Origin: Ovis canadensis
Taxonomy: Eukaryota > Chordata > Mammalia > Artiodactyla > Bovidae
DNA length: 64,000 nucleotides
Assembly (NCBI RefSeq): GCF_042477335.2
Contig: NC_091255.1
Location: 26,142,501 to 26,206,500, forward strand
Reading direction: 5' to 3'
The translations under genes and the position numbers were made by a program. The notes beneath the pieces are model-generated. The model worked only from the letters and a program-made list of their open reading frames with translations. It did no database searches and was not told the DNA's origin. Of the stretch, positions 38,248-48,608 are shown one piece after another; positions within the stretch are counted from its first letter, which is position 1, and every line of letters begins with the position of its first letter.

Positions 38248-38499
38248 TTAAATTTTCTTTGTTTAAATGTTTATTTCAGCTTATCACAAAACAGTGTTCT
38301 ACAGTCAATAGTTGACTTAAATGTACTGTCTTGTTAAATCACTGTGTTCAGATTATTTTTTTAGCCACCATTCTCTCCTACTATAGAAACTACTTTGCTT
38401 CATGACTTGACTGTCCTGTCTTCTCTTGCAGAAATGTACTTTTAATAATTTTTATGTGAGGTTTTGTACTAAGTCATGTCTAAAAATGTTTATAATGTG

Positions 38500-39480
38500 T
38501 ATTCATTTTTGAATGCTAGTTTAGCTGTAGATAAAGTTCTATGTGGATATATATGCCCTCAGCATTTGAGACATTGTTTCCTGGCCTCTACTGTTGCTGA
38601 TGAGAAGTCAGCTGACAGCGTAACTGGCAGCCCTTTGTAGACAGGGTCTTCTCTCTTGCTGCCTTTATCTGGAAGTCTCACCATTTCACAGTGATGATGT
38701 GCCTGGTGATGGATTTGTCTTTTTATCCTGCCTGGTCCTCAGGATACACACCTAATCTGAAAAGTAATGCATTTTTTTTTTAAATTCTAGAAAAAGTTCA
38801 GTGATTGCCTTCTTAAATATTACTTGCCTGCCATCCTCCAAATCTACTCCACTAGAATAGTGGTGCTCAACCAGGTATGATTTGGCAGTGTCTAGAGATA
38901 CTTTTGGTTGTCACAACTTTGGGGGGAGGGGGTTGTCCTACTAGCATCTAGGAGAAATCAGCCAGGGATGCTGCTGAACATCCTGTAATGCACAGGACAG
39001 TTTCCCACAACAAAGAGTTATTTGGCCCAAAATGGTAAAGCTATTGAGACTCTGAAACCCTGTTCTAGAACTCCCATTAGATATATGCTGGGGTCTTTCA
39101 GTTAATCCTCTAACATTCTTATCAATCCACTCTGCTGCAGTCTAGGAAAATTCTTTTCTATCCCCCAGTTCACTGATTCTCTTTTTCAACATGTTCATGT
39201 TAGAGTTTCTGTTTTATTTCAATGATCAAACTTTCTATATCCAAAATCCCTGATATGTTCTTTTTAATACGAATTTACTTTATGGCTGCCTGTTTTGCTT
39301 CATAGTTTTCATTTTAAACAGATGTTATTCTTTCACTTATGTCTTGAAGCATATATCATATTGTCCTAAAAATTATTTTCAGCTGGTATAAAGCACGTTC
39401 TGAATTATTATTATTTTATTTTTGGAAGTCTTTAGCCATAAGTTTCTCAATAACTTTCAATGAAAGGTTCTACTTAAAAT
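38500..39480 (-). mobile_element. Old L1/HAL1-type LINE (antisense) with hAT insert
   Basis: 'ttgctgatgagaagtcagctgacag' and 'ccccagttcactgattctct' match the reverse complement of internal L1/HAL1. A small hAT MER-type element sits at 38,862-39,062 ('gtggtgctcaacc', 'ggttgtcacaactttggggg', 'atcctgtaatgcacaggaca', 'actctgaaaccctg'). Confidence 0.6.
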
Positions 39481-40393
39481 TTTTGTCTGTTTGTTTTTAT
39501 CTTTTTTTGAGACAAGAATAAAGTTTATCAGAGTGGAGAGAGGGGGTCACAGCCAGTACAGCGGGCCAACTTCCTGTTAGGCAGGGAGAGCTGACCTGTC
39601 TGCTTATTTTTAAAATCTCTCCCTTTTCTTTTCTTAACCCACTCTAACTGTTCCTGAAGGCTCCTCCAGAGTCTCCAATCAAGAACTAGGTCTTAGTGTT
39701 TTGAGCCTACTTCGATAGTCTTAAATCACAGATCCAGTTACTGAGCCAAGAAATTACTTAGCTGTTTTTGGTTTTAAAAATACCCAAAGCCATGTTTTTC
39801 TCATTTACTCTCATGGGGCCTAGTTTGTTTTGTTTTGTTTTTAACAAAGTAACAGTCCCAGGCAGGAAGTCAACAGTATTACCAGCCTGCTTTCATAAGC
39901 TGACACCTATCCCAGGCCCTGGCTTTGATTAATATTCCTAGATCTTCTGTCTTGATCACTGAGCTCTCAAAGAGATCTGTTTTACCAGTAGAGGTCATGC
40001 TCTTGGTCACCCTGGTTCTAGACCCAGAGCCTGAGTCCCCACTCACTATGAGGGCTTTCTCTTCCATTTTTAGTCACATAAATGTAGCTGCTTTTATCTT
40101 AACCATTAAGTGTTCAAGGCAGAATTGTGTAGAAGCATGAACTATTTCCAATACCTCAGTCAGAAGTAATTAATTATTCATACATTTTTTAAAATGAGAA
40201 TGCATTTTTTAGTCAGAAAAAAATCAAGCTTTAGCAATTTTTTAAACATTTACTCTCTTTACTATAAATTTACTATAACAGAAGCAAATAAAAGCTGGAG
40301 TTACAGATGCAAAGAGGAGAAACTGCCAAATTCTGATCATGGAAACTGGAAATTGTTTCCCATTTTAACCAGTTGTTTGCCAGCATTCTAAAA
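39481..40393. other. No gene or recognised repeat
   Basis: There is mixed AT-rich sequence with no recognised element and no ORF with family features. Confidence 0.5.
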
Positions 40394-40404
40394 TGGTCTA
40401 CTGG

Positions 40405-40586
40405 GGGACTTCCCTGCTGGTCCAGTGGTTAACACCTCACCTTCTAATGCAGAGGGTGTAGGTTCGATCCCTGGTCAGGGAGCTAAGATCCCATATGCCC
40501 TATGGCCAAGAAACCAGGACATAAACAACATAAGCAATATTGTACAAATTCAATAAAGACTTAATTTCTTAAAAAAAAAAAAAATG
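40405..40586 (+). mobile_element. CHR-type SINE with long 3' part
   Basis: It is full-length from GGGACTTCCCTGCTGGTCCA through the B box and the distal 'caatattgtacaaattcaat' segment to an A14 tail. It is flanked by an exact 11-bp duplication TGGTCTACTGG (40,394 and 40,587). Confidence 0.95.
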
Positions 40587-40693
40587 TGGTCTACTGGAAC
40601 CAGAAGGGAAGAAGTGAAACAAATACTTAGTCACATCTAATGAACTTGTGAGAAAAGATGAGTGATCCAATCGTTGATATAAATGTCTCATCA

Positions 40694-40699
40694 GTGCTC

Positions 40700-40738
<39 letters not shown>

Positions 40739-40846
40739 AAAGATTAGCATGGCCCCTGCGCAAGGATGACACGCAAATTCGTGAAGCGTTCCATATTTTT
40801 TTTTTTTTTTTTTCTAAAAAAAAAAAAAAAGAAAAAAAAAAAAAAA
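40694..40846 (+). pseudogene. U6 snRNA retrocopy (processed pseudogene)
   Basis: 40,694-40,800 is a full-length 107-nt U6 snRNA sequence (GTGCTCGCTTCGGCAGCACA ... GAAGCGTTCCATATTTTT). The only difference I see from the mammalian consensus is ACAGAAAAG for ACAGAGAAG, next to the catalytic ACAGAGA box. A long T run, CTA and a long A tail follow. An exact 14-bp target-site duplication AAATGTCTCATCAG (40,681-40,694 and 40,847-40,860) flanks the unit. The tail and duplication mark L1-driven retroposition. No U6-type TATA/PSE was recognised upstream, so it is probably silent. Confidence 0.93.
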
Positions 40847-40860
40847 AAATGTCTCATCAG

Positions 40861-41548
40861 AGATGAAATGGAAGCTGTCCCCCTGCACAGAGCTGCGGAG
40901 GCAAGTCCTATGTGGGACAGTGGGCGCACAAATATCAGTTTCATTTGCTTCATCTATGTGTCTCTGGTCTGCTCTGTCCTTTGATATACATGGAAACTGG
41001 GGCAGTTTAGCAGCTTATTAAGAATCACATGAAAGACTGGCAGCAGATGAGGAAGCATCATGGGCAGCAGGCTCACTGCAGTGGTGAGAGCAAAGCAGTC
41101 CTCGGTGAACTTGATGTCATGTAGGCCAAGAAAGAGGGTCAGTTCTGAAAACTGGAGTATGGCAGAGAAGGTGGAAATAAGACATGTGCTCAGATACTAA
41201 AACTAAAGTCAGAATGATTTCAACAGAATAGGGCAGAGAGGAAGTCAGTCCCAAGCCTGAGGTTTAGCATGAGTTTGTGGTTGACTCTAAGAGGCCCCAG
41301 CAGCGGAAATAAGGGAAACCAGGTCAAGGACCTATATGTGTAAGTCCATATGTTCAGAGCATTAGACCCTAGCACCAAGATGGATGAAGACACATGAAAC
41401 TAAACTTTAAATGTGTTAGTGCTTTGTTCTAGTTTTACTTTTTAGAATTATAAGTGAACATTAATTCACAAAAAGCAAACCACAGAAACCCAACTCCTCA
41501 AGAATGAAGCAATTTGCATTCAAAATAAGACATTAATATAAATTCAAA
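40861..41548. other. No gene or recognised repeat
   Basis: I see no identifiable element in this stretch. Short ORFs lack features. Confidence 0.5.
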
Positions 41549-41694
41549 GTTTTTTTTTTTTTTTTTGGCGGGGGTGGGGGGTGTCGCTGTGCCACATGAC
41601 TTGTGAGATCTTAGTTCCCTGACCTGGGATCGAACCTGTGCCCCCTAAGTGAAATGCAGAGTCTTAACCCCTGGACAGTCAGTGAAGTCCTTCA
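41549..41694 (-). mobile_element. CHR-type SINE
   Basis: A T19-type inverted tail is followed by 'tgagatcttagttccctgac' and 'gtcttaacccctggacagtc'. Confidence 0.88.
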
Positions 41695-41779
41695 GGGTAT
41701 TATTAAAGACAAGTTTATTCCATTTTCTCCTAGCGGTCAATTACCTTAAAAGAGTAAAACTTAAAAATAACGTATCCCA

Positions 41780-42115
41780 GGACTTCCCTGGTGGTGCAAT
41801 GAGTATAAGAATCCGCTTGCCAATGCAGGGGACACAGGTTCAGTCCCTGGTCTGGGAAGATTCCACATGCCCCAGAGCAACTAAACCCATGTGCTACAAC
41901 TACTGATACCACGCTCTAGAGCCCAAGAGCTGCAACTACTGAAGCCTAAGCGCCTACAGCCTATGCTCCACAGTAAGAGAAACCACTGCAACAAGAAACT
42001 CGAGCACTGCGACAAGGAGTAGCCTCCACTCGCTGCAAGAAGAAAAAAGCCCAAGCAAAGCAACGAAGACCCAGCACAGCCAAAAGTTAATTAAAGTAAT
42101 TTAAAAAATAAAACA
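41780..42115 (+). mobile_element. Long CHR-family SINE
   Basis: It has a tRNA-like head (GGACTTCCCTGGTGGTGCAA, 'caggttcagtccctggtctg') and an extended body with 'gcaactaaacccatgtgcta', 'caacaagaaactcgagcact' and 'gaagacccagcacagcca'. It ends in an A/T-rich tail. It is about 335 bp, longer than the other CHR copies. Confidence 0.85.
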
Positions 42116-42562
42116 ATGTACCCTAGACGCAATGGTACTCTTTTTAAAAAAAAAAACAGCACAGAACAAAATCTACTTCAGATCTAAATTTCTTAGTCAA
42201 GAACTGAGAGATTGATCACTAAATTACAAAAATCCATATATAGTTGGCTCAACTTTTAAGTTTCTTTCCACCAATTTCAAAAATTTTAATGAGTTGGCCT
42301 CACAAAGGTTGTGTCTGGATGAGAAATGCTCAGTTTGTTACATACTCCCAAGGTGCCGAGTTCTGAGTGGTGAAGCACTATGGACAAGGTACTAGCTAGT
42401 CAGGACGGCTGCCAGTGAGTTTGAATTATTGCTGGGAAGGGTACTGGCAGTATCATATTAAACACTTACCCAGGGCCTCTTACTTTAAGTATTCAGGGAA
42501 GTCACATACCTTAAATATTAATTTTATTGTTTATTCATTAAATATTTATGGAGCCCATATTA

Positions 42563-42666
42563 TGGATCTCAAACCTGGGATCTTAGTTTCCCAGCCAGGA
42601 ATTGAACCTGCACACTCTGCAGTGGAAACATGGAATCTTAACCACTGGACTGACAGGGAAGTCCCA
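42563..42666 (-). mobile_element. CHR-type SINE
   Basis: Reverse CHR: 'gggatcttagtttcccagcc', 'ctctgcagtggaaacatgga', 'accactggactgacagggaa'. Confidence 0.88.
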
Positions 42667-42711
42667 TGAATTGCTAATAAAAGCAATAATATTAACAAAA
42701 AATTAAAATAA

Positions 42712-42905
42712 ATTGTGTGCTGTGTGCCAGATATTGTACAAGGTGTTTCACATTTAGTATTTCACTTAATCCCATTTGAAAGCTGAGAAAACTCAGGCTT
42801 AGAGGTTGAGTAACTTGCCCAAGTTCACAGAGCTATGTTCTAGCGCTGTAGCTAGAACTCCAATTTGTTCCAAAGCCCAAAATCCTAACCAGTATGCATA
42901 TTGCC
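42712..42905 (+). mobile_element. MIR SINE
   Basis: It shows the 'ctgtgtgccagatattgtac' start, core 'gctgagaaaactcaggctta' and 'gagtaacttgcccaagttca', and tail 'cctaaccagtatgcatattg'. Confidence 0.85.
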
Positions 42906-44078
42906 TGTGATAAGGCAGCTAACACACAAAAAGCATTATCATCATATAAGGTCAAAGGTGAAAAAGGAGAAAAGAACTCTAGATAATAAAGGACATTCAA
43001 GAGGACATTTCTTCCAGTGGCTGAGCAAGGAATGGCTTCGTGAAGCAAGTGATATTTACACAAATTTTTATCAGATGGATAGAATCTGGCTGTACAGAAA
43101 AAGGCTATGAAGGATAAGATGTAAAAAGCATGGGAACTGGAAAATCAGGTTCAAGTTTACTCTTTTTCTTAACTGTGAAACAAGAAGCGAGCCACTTACC
43201 TCTCTAGGCTTCATGTTATTCTTATATAAAATGTCCAGTTTGGCTCCTTAAAAAAAAAATACATATGCTATATGCAGGAAGATAGTCACACAGTAGAGTC
43301 ATTTAGTAAAATCTAGGAAACAACTTGTCAAGAAACAGATAAATAACCTAAAATTATTATGCAGCCTTTGACAAAAAATTGTGGATAGTGCAGCAACACA
43401 GGAAAACATTACAAACAGCAAATTATAAAAATTATTACATAATTGCTCTATTACAAACATACATATGAGCACAGACTAAAGCATAATATACAGAAAAAAA
43501 ATTTTTTAATATAAAAATACACATGCAAACCTGTTCCCCAGACCTTTTGAAGTAAAAAACCCTAGGGATAAGACTTGAAAATATGTATTCTTAAAAACTT
43601 TCCAAGTGATTGTGATGTATCCCCAGGATTGGGAGTCACTGATAGGATACTCAATATTTCTTTCAACTTTAACATTCTAATTCTTTAAGTGTATTTCATA
43701 TACCATGGCAAAGTAGACAAATGCTAAAAAAGATTATAGAAGTGTACCGGGAATAAAAATTAGTTTCGGGTAACTGTACCAAAGGATATATCAAACAGCA
43801 TGAAGGAGCATGAAGGCCATAATAGGCTAAGGAGGGGTTTGGACATCATGCTGTAGGCCATAGGAGGTTATTTACAGCTTCTGAGCTAAGTAAAACAACG
43901 AGGGCAGCACCAGCTCTCTGGAGTCTGGACTCAGCACTCTTGGGGTTTCTGCTGCATCACTGGATTTAGAGAGCTCTCACTGGTCTCCAACAATGTTCCT
44001 AATCTTCTCGGAGGACAATCTAAAATAGCTCTCAGAGACAGCAGGGAGGTCAGTTACCTGGCATATTAGATACTGCTA
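42906..44078. other. No gene seen; old repeat relics
   Basis: 43,512-43,640 resembles a hAT MER20-type fragment ('ttccaagtgattgtgatgta', 'ggattgggagtcactg'). 42,960-43,120 and 43,800-43,900 resemble the same unnamed ancient repeat seen at 4.3-6.0 kb ('atgctgtaggccataggagg'). The remainder is unrecognised. Confidence 0.45.
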
Positions 44079-44089
44079 TACTCTCCCTC

Positions 44090-44533
44090 TTTTCAGAGGT
44101 CCGTCTGGTCAAAGCTTTTTCCAGTGGTCACGTATGGATGTGAGAGTTGGACCAGAAAGCAAGCTGAGCGCTGAAGAATTGATCCTTTTGAACTGCTGTG
44201 TTGGAGAAGGCTCTTGAGAGTCCCTTGGATTGCAAGATCAACCCAGTCAATCCTAAAGAAAATCAGTCCTGAATATTCATTGGAAGGACTGAAACTCCAA
44301 TACTTTTGCCACCTGATGCAAAGAACGACTCATTGGAAAGACCCTGATGGTAGGAAAGATTGAAGGCAGGAAGAGAAGGGGACGACAGAGGATGAGATGG
44401 TTGGATGGCATCACTGGCTCAATGGACATGAGTTTGAGCAAGCTCCAGAAACTGGTGATTGGGAGGCCTGGCGTGCTGCAGTCCATGGGGTCGTAAAGAG
44501 TCAGACAAGACTGAGCCGCTAAGCTGAACTGAA
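44090..44533 (+). mobile_element. BovB 3'-end fragment
   Basis: 'aaagctttttccagtggtca' to 'gagccgctaagctgaactga'. It is flanked by an exact 11-bp duplication TACTCTCCCTC (44,079-44,089 and 44,534-44,544). A 38-bp inverse BovB tail scrap lies at 44,575-44,612. Confidence 0.93.
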
Positions 44534-44784
44534 TACTCTCCCTCACTTGAGGCAGACATCACTAATCAATCACAGTTCAGTTCAGTCACTCAGTCATGTC
44601 TGACTCAGTCATAGTATTCTTTCCCAGTAAAACTAGTTGGACTCAAAATAATTCTCAATACTTCTCATAGCACTCCAGGAAGTCAGCAGACCCTACTAAT
44701 GGCAGAAAACTTTCCATTTTCCTACTGTTGAATCTTAGGACCAGGATCTACCTCTTCAATCTAGCTAAAAAGTGCTCCAAGGGG

Positions 44785-44921
44785 GGACTTTCCTGGTGGT
44801 ATAGTGGCTAAGACTCCAAGCTCCCAATGCAGGGAGCCTGGGTTCAGTCCTTGGTAAGGGAATTAAATCCTACATGCTGCAACTAAAGACCTGGTGCAGC
44901 CAAATAAATAATTTTTTTTTT
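44785..44921 (+). mobile_element. CHR-type SINE (first of tandem pair)
   Basis: 'ggactttcctggtggtatag', 'gggttcagtccttggtaagg', ending in a T-interrupted A/T tail. It is flanked by exact AAGTGCTCCAAGGGG at 44,770 and 44,922. Confidence 0.9.
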
Positions 44922-44936
44922 AAGTGCTCCAAGGGG

Positions 44937-45051
44937 ACTTCACTGGTGATCCAGGGGGCTAAGACTCCTGTGCTTCCATTGCAGGGGGTACAGGTTCAAT
45001 CCATGGTCAGATCCTGCACACTGCAAAGCCAAAAAACAGAAGAAGAAAAAA
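44937..45051 (+). mobile_element. CHR-type SINE (second of tandem pair)
   Basis: 'acttcactggtgatccaggg', 'aggttcaatccatggtcaga', with an A-rich tail. It is flanked by AAGTGCTCCAAGG (44,922) and AAGTTCTCCAAGG (45,052). Both SINEs therefore used the same target sequence. Confidence 0.9.
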
Positions 45052-45675
45052 AAGTTCTCCAAGGATTGGACTGGAACTCTGATAATTCTAACTTTCTTTT
45101 GTGTAAGTACGTCACAGGGAAAAAAAAAAAAAGACAAACAGGAACATAGATCCTGGTTAAGGTAGTGAACTTTAAAGATTAAAATAAATCATGTAATTAC
45201 AGATAAAAGTCAATTTAAATGATCTATAATGGAGAGGTGTAGGGGAAAAGCTGCTTTTAGTCTCCTTCTTAGCTATGTCATGTCAATAGGTACAAAACTT
45301 GAGACTATTGATGGTAATTCTTTATCCAAACTAATTGCTGGTCATGCTTGAAGGCAACAGAAAAATGTTCTCAAATATGCAGAAAGTCATATACAAATAC
45401 ACCAGCTATACATTTCTGAAAAACATACTTGAACACATCATCCAGCCAACCAATTTATGAAACAAGAGAATGTGCTTTTGATTTGGAATTTGTGATATGA
45501 AAGGACCAACAGTTACTATTTGAATTCTTAAAGCTAAATAAGTAGGAGGAAAATAAGAAATACAAGTGTGATCATTTCCTTACATTTAATAGAGTGAACC
45601 AATAAATTTTATCCTTGATGAACCAAGAAATATATGCTACCTAAAAATACAAAAAAGAGATACAGAGAAAGCATC

Positions 45676-45830
45676 AAGGGTTTATTGTATAGCATAGGAA
45701 ATTACATTTTGATATCCTGTGCTAATCTGTAATGGAATATAATTATAAATAACTGAATCACTAAGCTGTATAGTCCTGAAACTAACACAATATTGTAAAT
45801 CAACCATACTTCAAATTTTTTAAAAAAGTC
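45676..45830 (+). mobile_element. L1 3'-end fragment
   Basis: 'ttattgtatagcataggaaa', 'cctgaaactaacacaatatt', 'gtaaatcaaccatacttcaa', then an A-rich tail. 45,065-45,675 holds nothing recognised. Confidence 0.82.
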
Positions 45831-45989
45831 TACCATTTAACTTTCCAGAAGATGAAAGGAATACCAAAAATGCATAGAGAAATGTGTGAAGGAACATGCA
45901 TCAAAAATATTAACATGTTGTCTCTGGGTGGCATTAAGTTCTTTTCCCTTCTTATCCTTTAAGTTATACTAGAATTCCCCATCACATGA

Positions 45990-46390
45990 CCTTAGGACTT
46001 GCTCCTTCCACCACCTGAGACACTGTTAACCTATCTTCTTCACAAGTTTAAGTCCTTCACAAGTAGACTTCACATGTCTACAGGGTTGTTTCTCTCATTA
46101 TTAGATACAGCTCACATGATTTATTTCCTCAGGAAGCTCTTCCTTGATCAACCAATCCACACATCCCCACAAATCACTATTATTTTACTGTCTTTTTATG
46201 TTCATGGTACTTTATCAGTATCTGAAATTTCAATTATCTTGTTATTTTTTCTTTGAATATTGTTAATCTCTCACACAAAAATGGAAGCTCTATGAGGGGA
46301 GGGGCTTGTCTCTTCTATTTCAATACTGTATCTCCCCCTAGGACCTTGAAGCATACCTGGCACATAATACTTCTTGAAAATGCATATCAG
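45990..46390 (+). mobile_element. L2 LINE 3' end
   Basis: 'caggaagctcttccttgatc', 'aatggaagctctatgagggg', 'ccttgaagcatacctggcac' and 'ataatacttcttgaaaa' follow the L2 3'-end order. Confidence 0.8.
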
Positions 46391-46479
46391 TAAGTCAATT
46401 TTGTAATCAGAACAAAAAATAGTTATTTACATTTGAGAAATAAAATAAATAAAAGCAGAGGGAATTAAGCTAGTTAAAA

Positions 46480-47010
46480 AATGAAAAATAAGATCATACT
46501 AGGATATCATTTTATTCACACTTCTTTGGCAAAAAAATGTAAAAGTGTGAGAACCTTCAATGTTAGAAAGGAAATGAATCAATGGGAACTCATATGTTAC
46601 TGGTGAAGTATAAATCAATTCACCGACTTTGGAAAATGTGACATTGTCTTACGAAGTTTATCTTTGAATATCCTATTACCCAGCAATTATTCAATAAATA
46701 TATAATTGCTCAATGAATGATAGGCTATACATAATCAAAACACTATTAATACTCTTCATACATGTGTACCAGGAGACACGGGTTATAATGTTTACAGCAA
46801 CACTGTTTGTAAAGGAGAAAGACTGGACTCCTAAATGGCCATCAAAATGAAAATGAATAAATTCTGGTATATCAGACAAAAATGGATATGAAAGAAATGC
46901 AGCTACACAAAACAGCATGGATGAATCTTAGTATGACTTAGTATGAATCTTAGCATAACTTCCATGATTCCAATTTTATAAAGCTTAGAAACAAAACTCA
47001 ATGTGTTGTT
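46480..47010 (+). mobile_element. Old L1 (L1M) ORF2 fragment with inserted 55-bp block
   Basis: It matches L1 ORF2 near its C-terminus ('attacccagcaattattc', 'atgtgtaccaggagacacg', 'tggccatcaaaatgaaaatg', 'aaatgcagctacacaaaaca'). Between 'cagcaatt' and 'acatgtgtaccagg' lies foreign sequence. It includes 46,696-46,750, which is also found at 47,302-47,356. Confidence 0.7.
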
Positions 47011-47301
47011 TAGATATAAATAGATGTACAATAAAATTAAAACAAGAGCAAAAATATGATAAAAACATTTCACACATTATGTGTCAGCTGTTATGTTGAA
47101 AAAGTTAAATAAGAAAAAAATTGGACCTCACTTTGGAGTTGACCATATCCACCATTCAAATATGAATACCACACTGTATGCAATTTTGATTACAAATAAT
47201 GAATTTTTTTAAATGTCGTATTAGTTCTAAAACTAAAAACTTTAAAAAAACTACATTAGGCCTCTGACTTAAAGCTAACCATATTTTACAACTATGTAGG
47301 T

Positions 47302-47470
47302 AAATACATAACTGCTCAATGAATGACAGGTTATATATAATCAAAACACTATTAATAAAAACAGCTTTTATTGATCTAGGAACAGTTTTAAACACTTCAC
47401 ATAAACTATTCCATTTAATCTTCAGAACAATCTTGAAGCAAATTATTATTATCCCCACTCAGAAGTACTG
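47302..47470 (+). repeat. Second copy of 55-bp block, followed by MIR
   Basis: 47,302-47,356 matches 46,696-46,750 at 50 of 55 positions, all differences being C/T transitions. 47,365-47,470 looks like a MIR core ('ctattccatttaatcttcag', 'attattatccccact'). Confidence 0.7.
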
Positions 47471-47725
47471 GAAAGTTCTATGAGAATATAGACGAGTGCC
47501 TGTCTCAGCCCCAGAGACTCAAAGATTATAAAGGTGTCTTAAGAGCAAACTGGAACAATCAAACTTATTTCAATACAATTTAAGTTTCTGCACCATTTCT
47601 TTTCCTTTCACATTTTGATGTAGTCTATTAGCAATAAAATTAAGGCAAATACATTATTAGGCTGATGTAAATTTGAAAAATTCTATCTGGTACCCTTCAC
47701 AAATCTTAAATTCAAAGTCTAGCAC

Positions 47726-47985
47726 TTCCAGGAGAAGGAAATGGCAACCCACTCTGGTATTCTAGCCAGGTAAATCCCATGGACAGAGGAGTCTGGTGGG
47801 CTACAGTCCATGGGGTTGCAAAAGAATCAGACACAACTTAATGACTAAACAATATTTTACTACAATTTAAAAAATTAGGTTGTGGCAATGTTTGCACAAT
47901 TCTGAGTATGCTACAGCTATTGAATTGTACAATTTTTATGGGTGAGTTATATGGTATGTAGATAAGGGTATTTTAAAAATTCTTT
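47726..47985 (+). mobile_element. Bov-tA-type SINE followed by an L1M 3' end
   Basis: 47,726-47,858: 'ggagaaggaaatggcaaccc' to 'cagacacaacttaatgacta'. 47,876-47,985: 'gctattgaattgtacaattt', 'gagttatatggtatgtagat', an old L1 3' end. Confidence 0.8.
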
Positions 47986-48428
47986 CCAAAACAAAAAAAG
48001 TACAGCACTATCTAAGTTGGAGAGGAAAAAATAAATTTCTAGATGTCATTTGGTGGCAAACAAACTTTAATTAATGAAAAAACTGAAGGTGTGTGAGGTA
48101 TAATAAATTGGTTCATTTTCAGGAAGGCAGGAAATTCTTCATAAAATTCAAATGCACAAAATTTTAAGGAAAACATCTAGAATGAAAAGGAGCTTTGTGA
48201 TGACAAAAAGTTTCAGAAATTTGCATTACAAATTACCAGCATAAAGATGAAAAATGTCATACCATCATGGGAACCCTCTCCTTCACTTATAGAAAGAATT
48301 TTAAGTAAACAAGACCACAAAGTGAGAAATATATGTATGTTTAAAAGTTAGCAAAAAAATACCCACGTTCATATTAAAGAAATGGTAGCCTAAAATATCA
48401 TATTTTTAAAGAACTAAGAAGCACTTGC

Positions 48429-48608
48429 GAGGACTTCCCTGGTGGTCCAGTGGTTAAGATCTGCCTCCCCATGCAGGGGACGGAGGTTCGATAGATCCCT
48501 CGTTGGGAAGCTAAGATCACACATGCTGAGAGGCAACTAAGATTGAGTGCCACAAAGACCCAGCACAGCCAAAATAAATGAATAAATAATTAAAAAAAAA
48601 AAAAAAAA
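48429..48608 (+). mobile_element. CHR-type SINE
   Basis: Full-length: GGACTTCCCTGGTGGTCCAG, 'aagaccc agcacagcc'-type distal part and an A17 tail. It is flanked by CACTTGC on both sides (48,422 and 48,609). Confidence 0.9.

Noticed and set aside
40801-40849. Long T run followed by long A run that looks like a giant hairpin
   Set aside because: It is explained by the U6 oligo-T end followed by the retroposition A tail, inside the target-site duplication.
44575-44612. Short 'cagttcagttcagtcactcag' run that could be taken for a tandem repeat or CRISPR-like unit
   Set aside because: It is the simple-repeat tail of a BovB scrap. No spacer-repeat array exists anywhere in the window.
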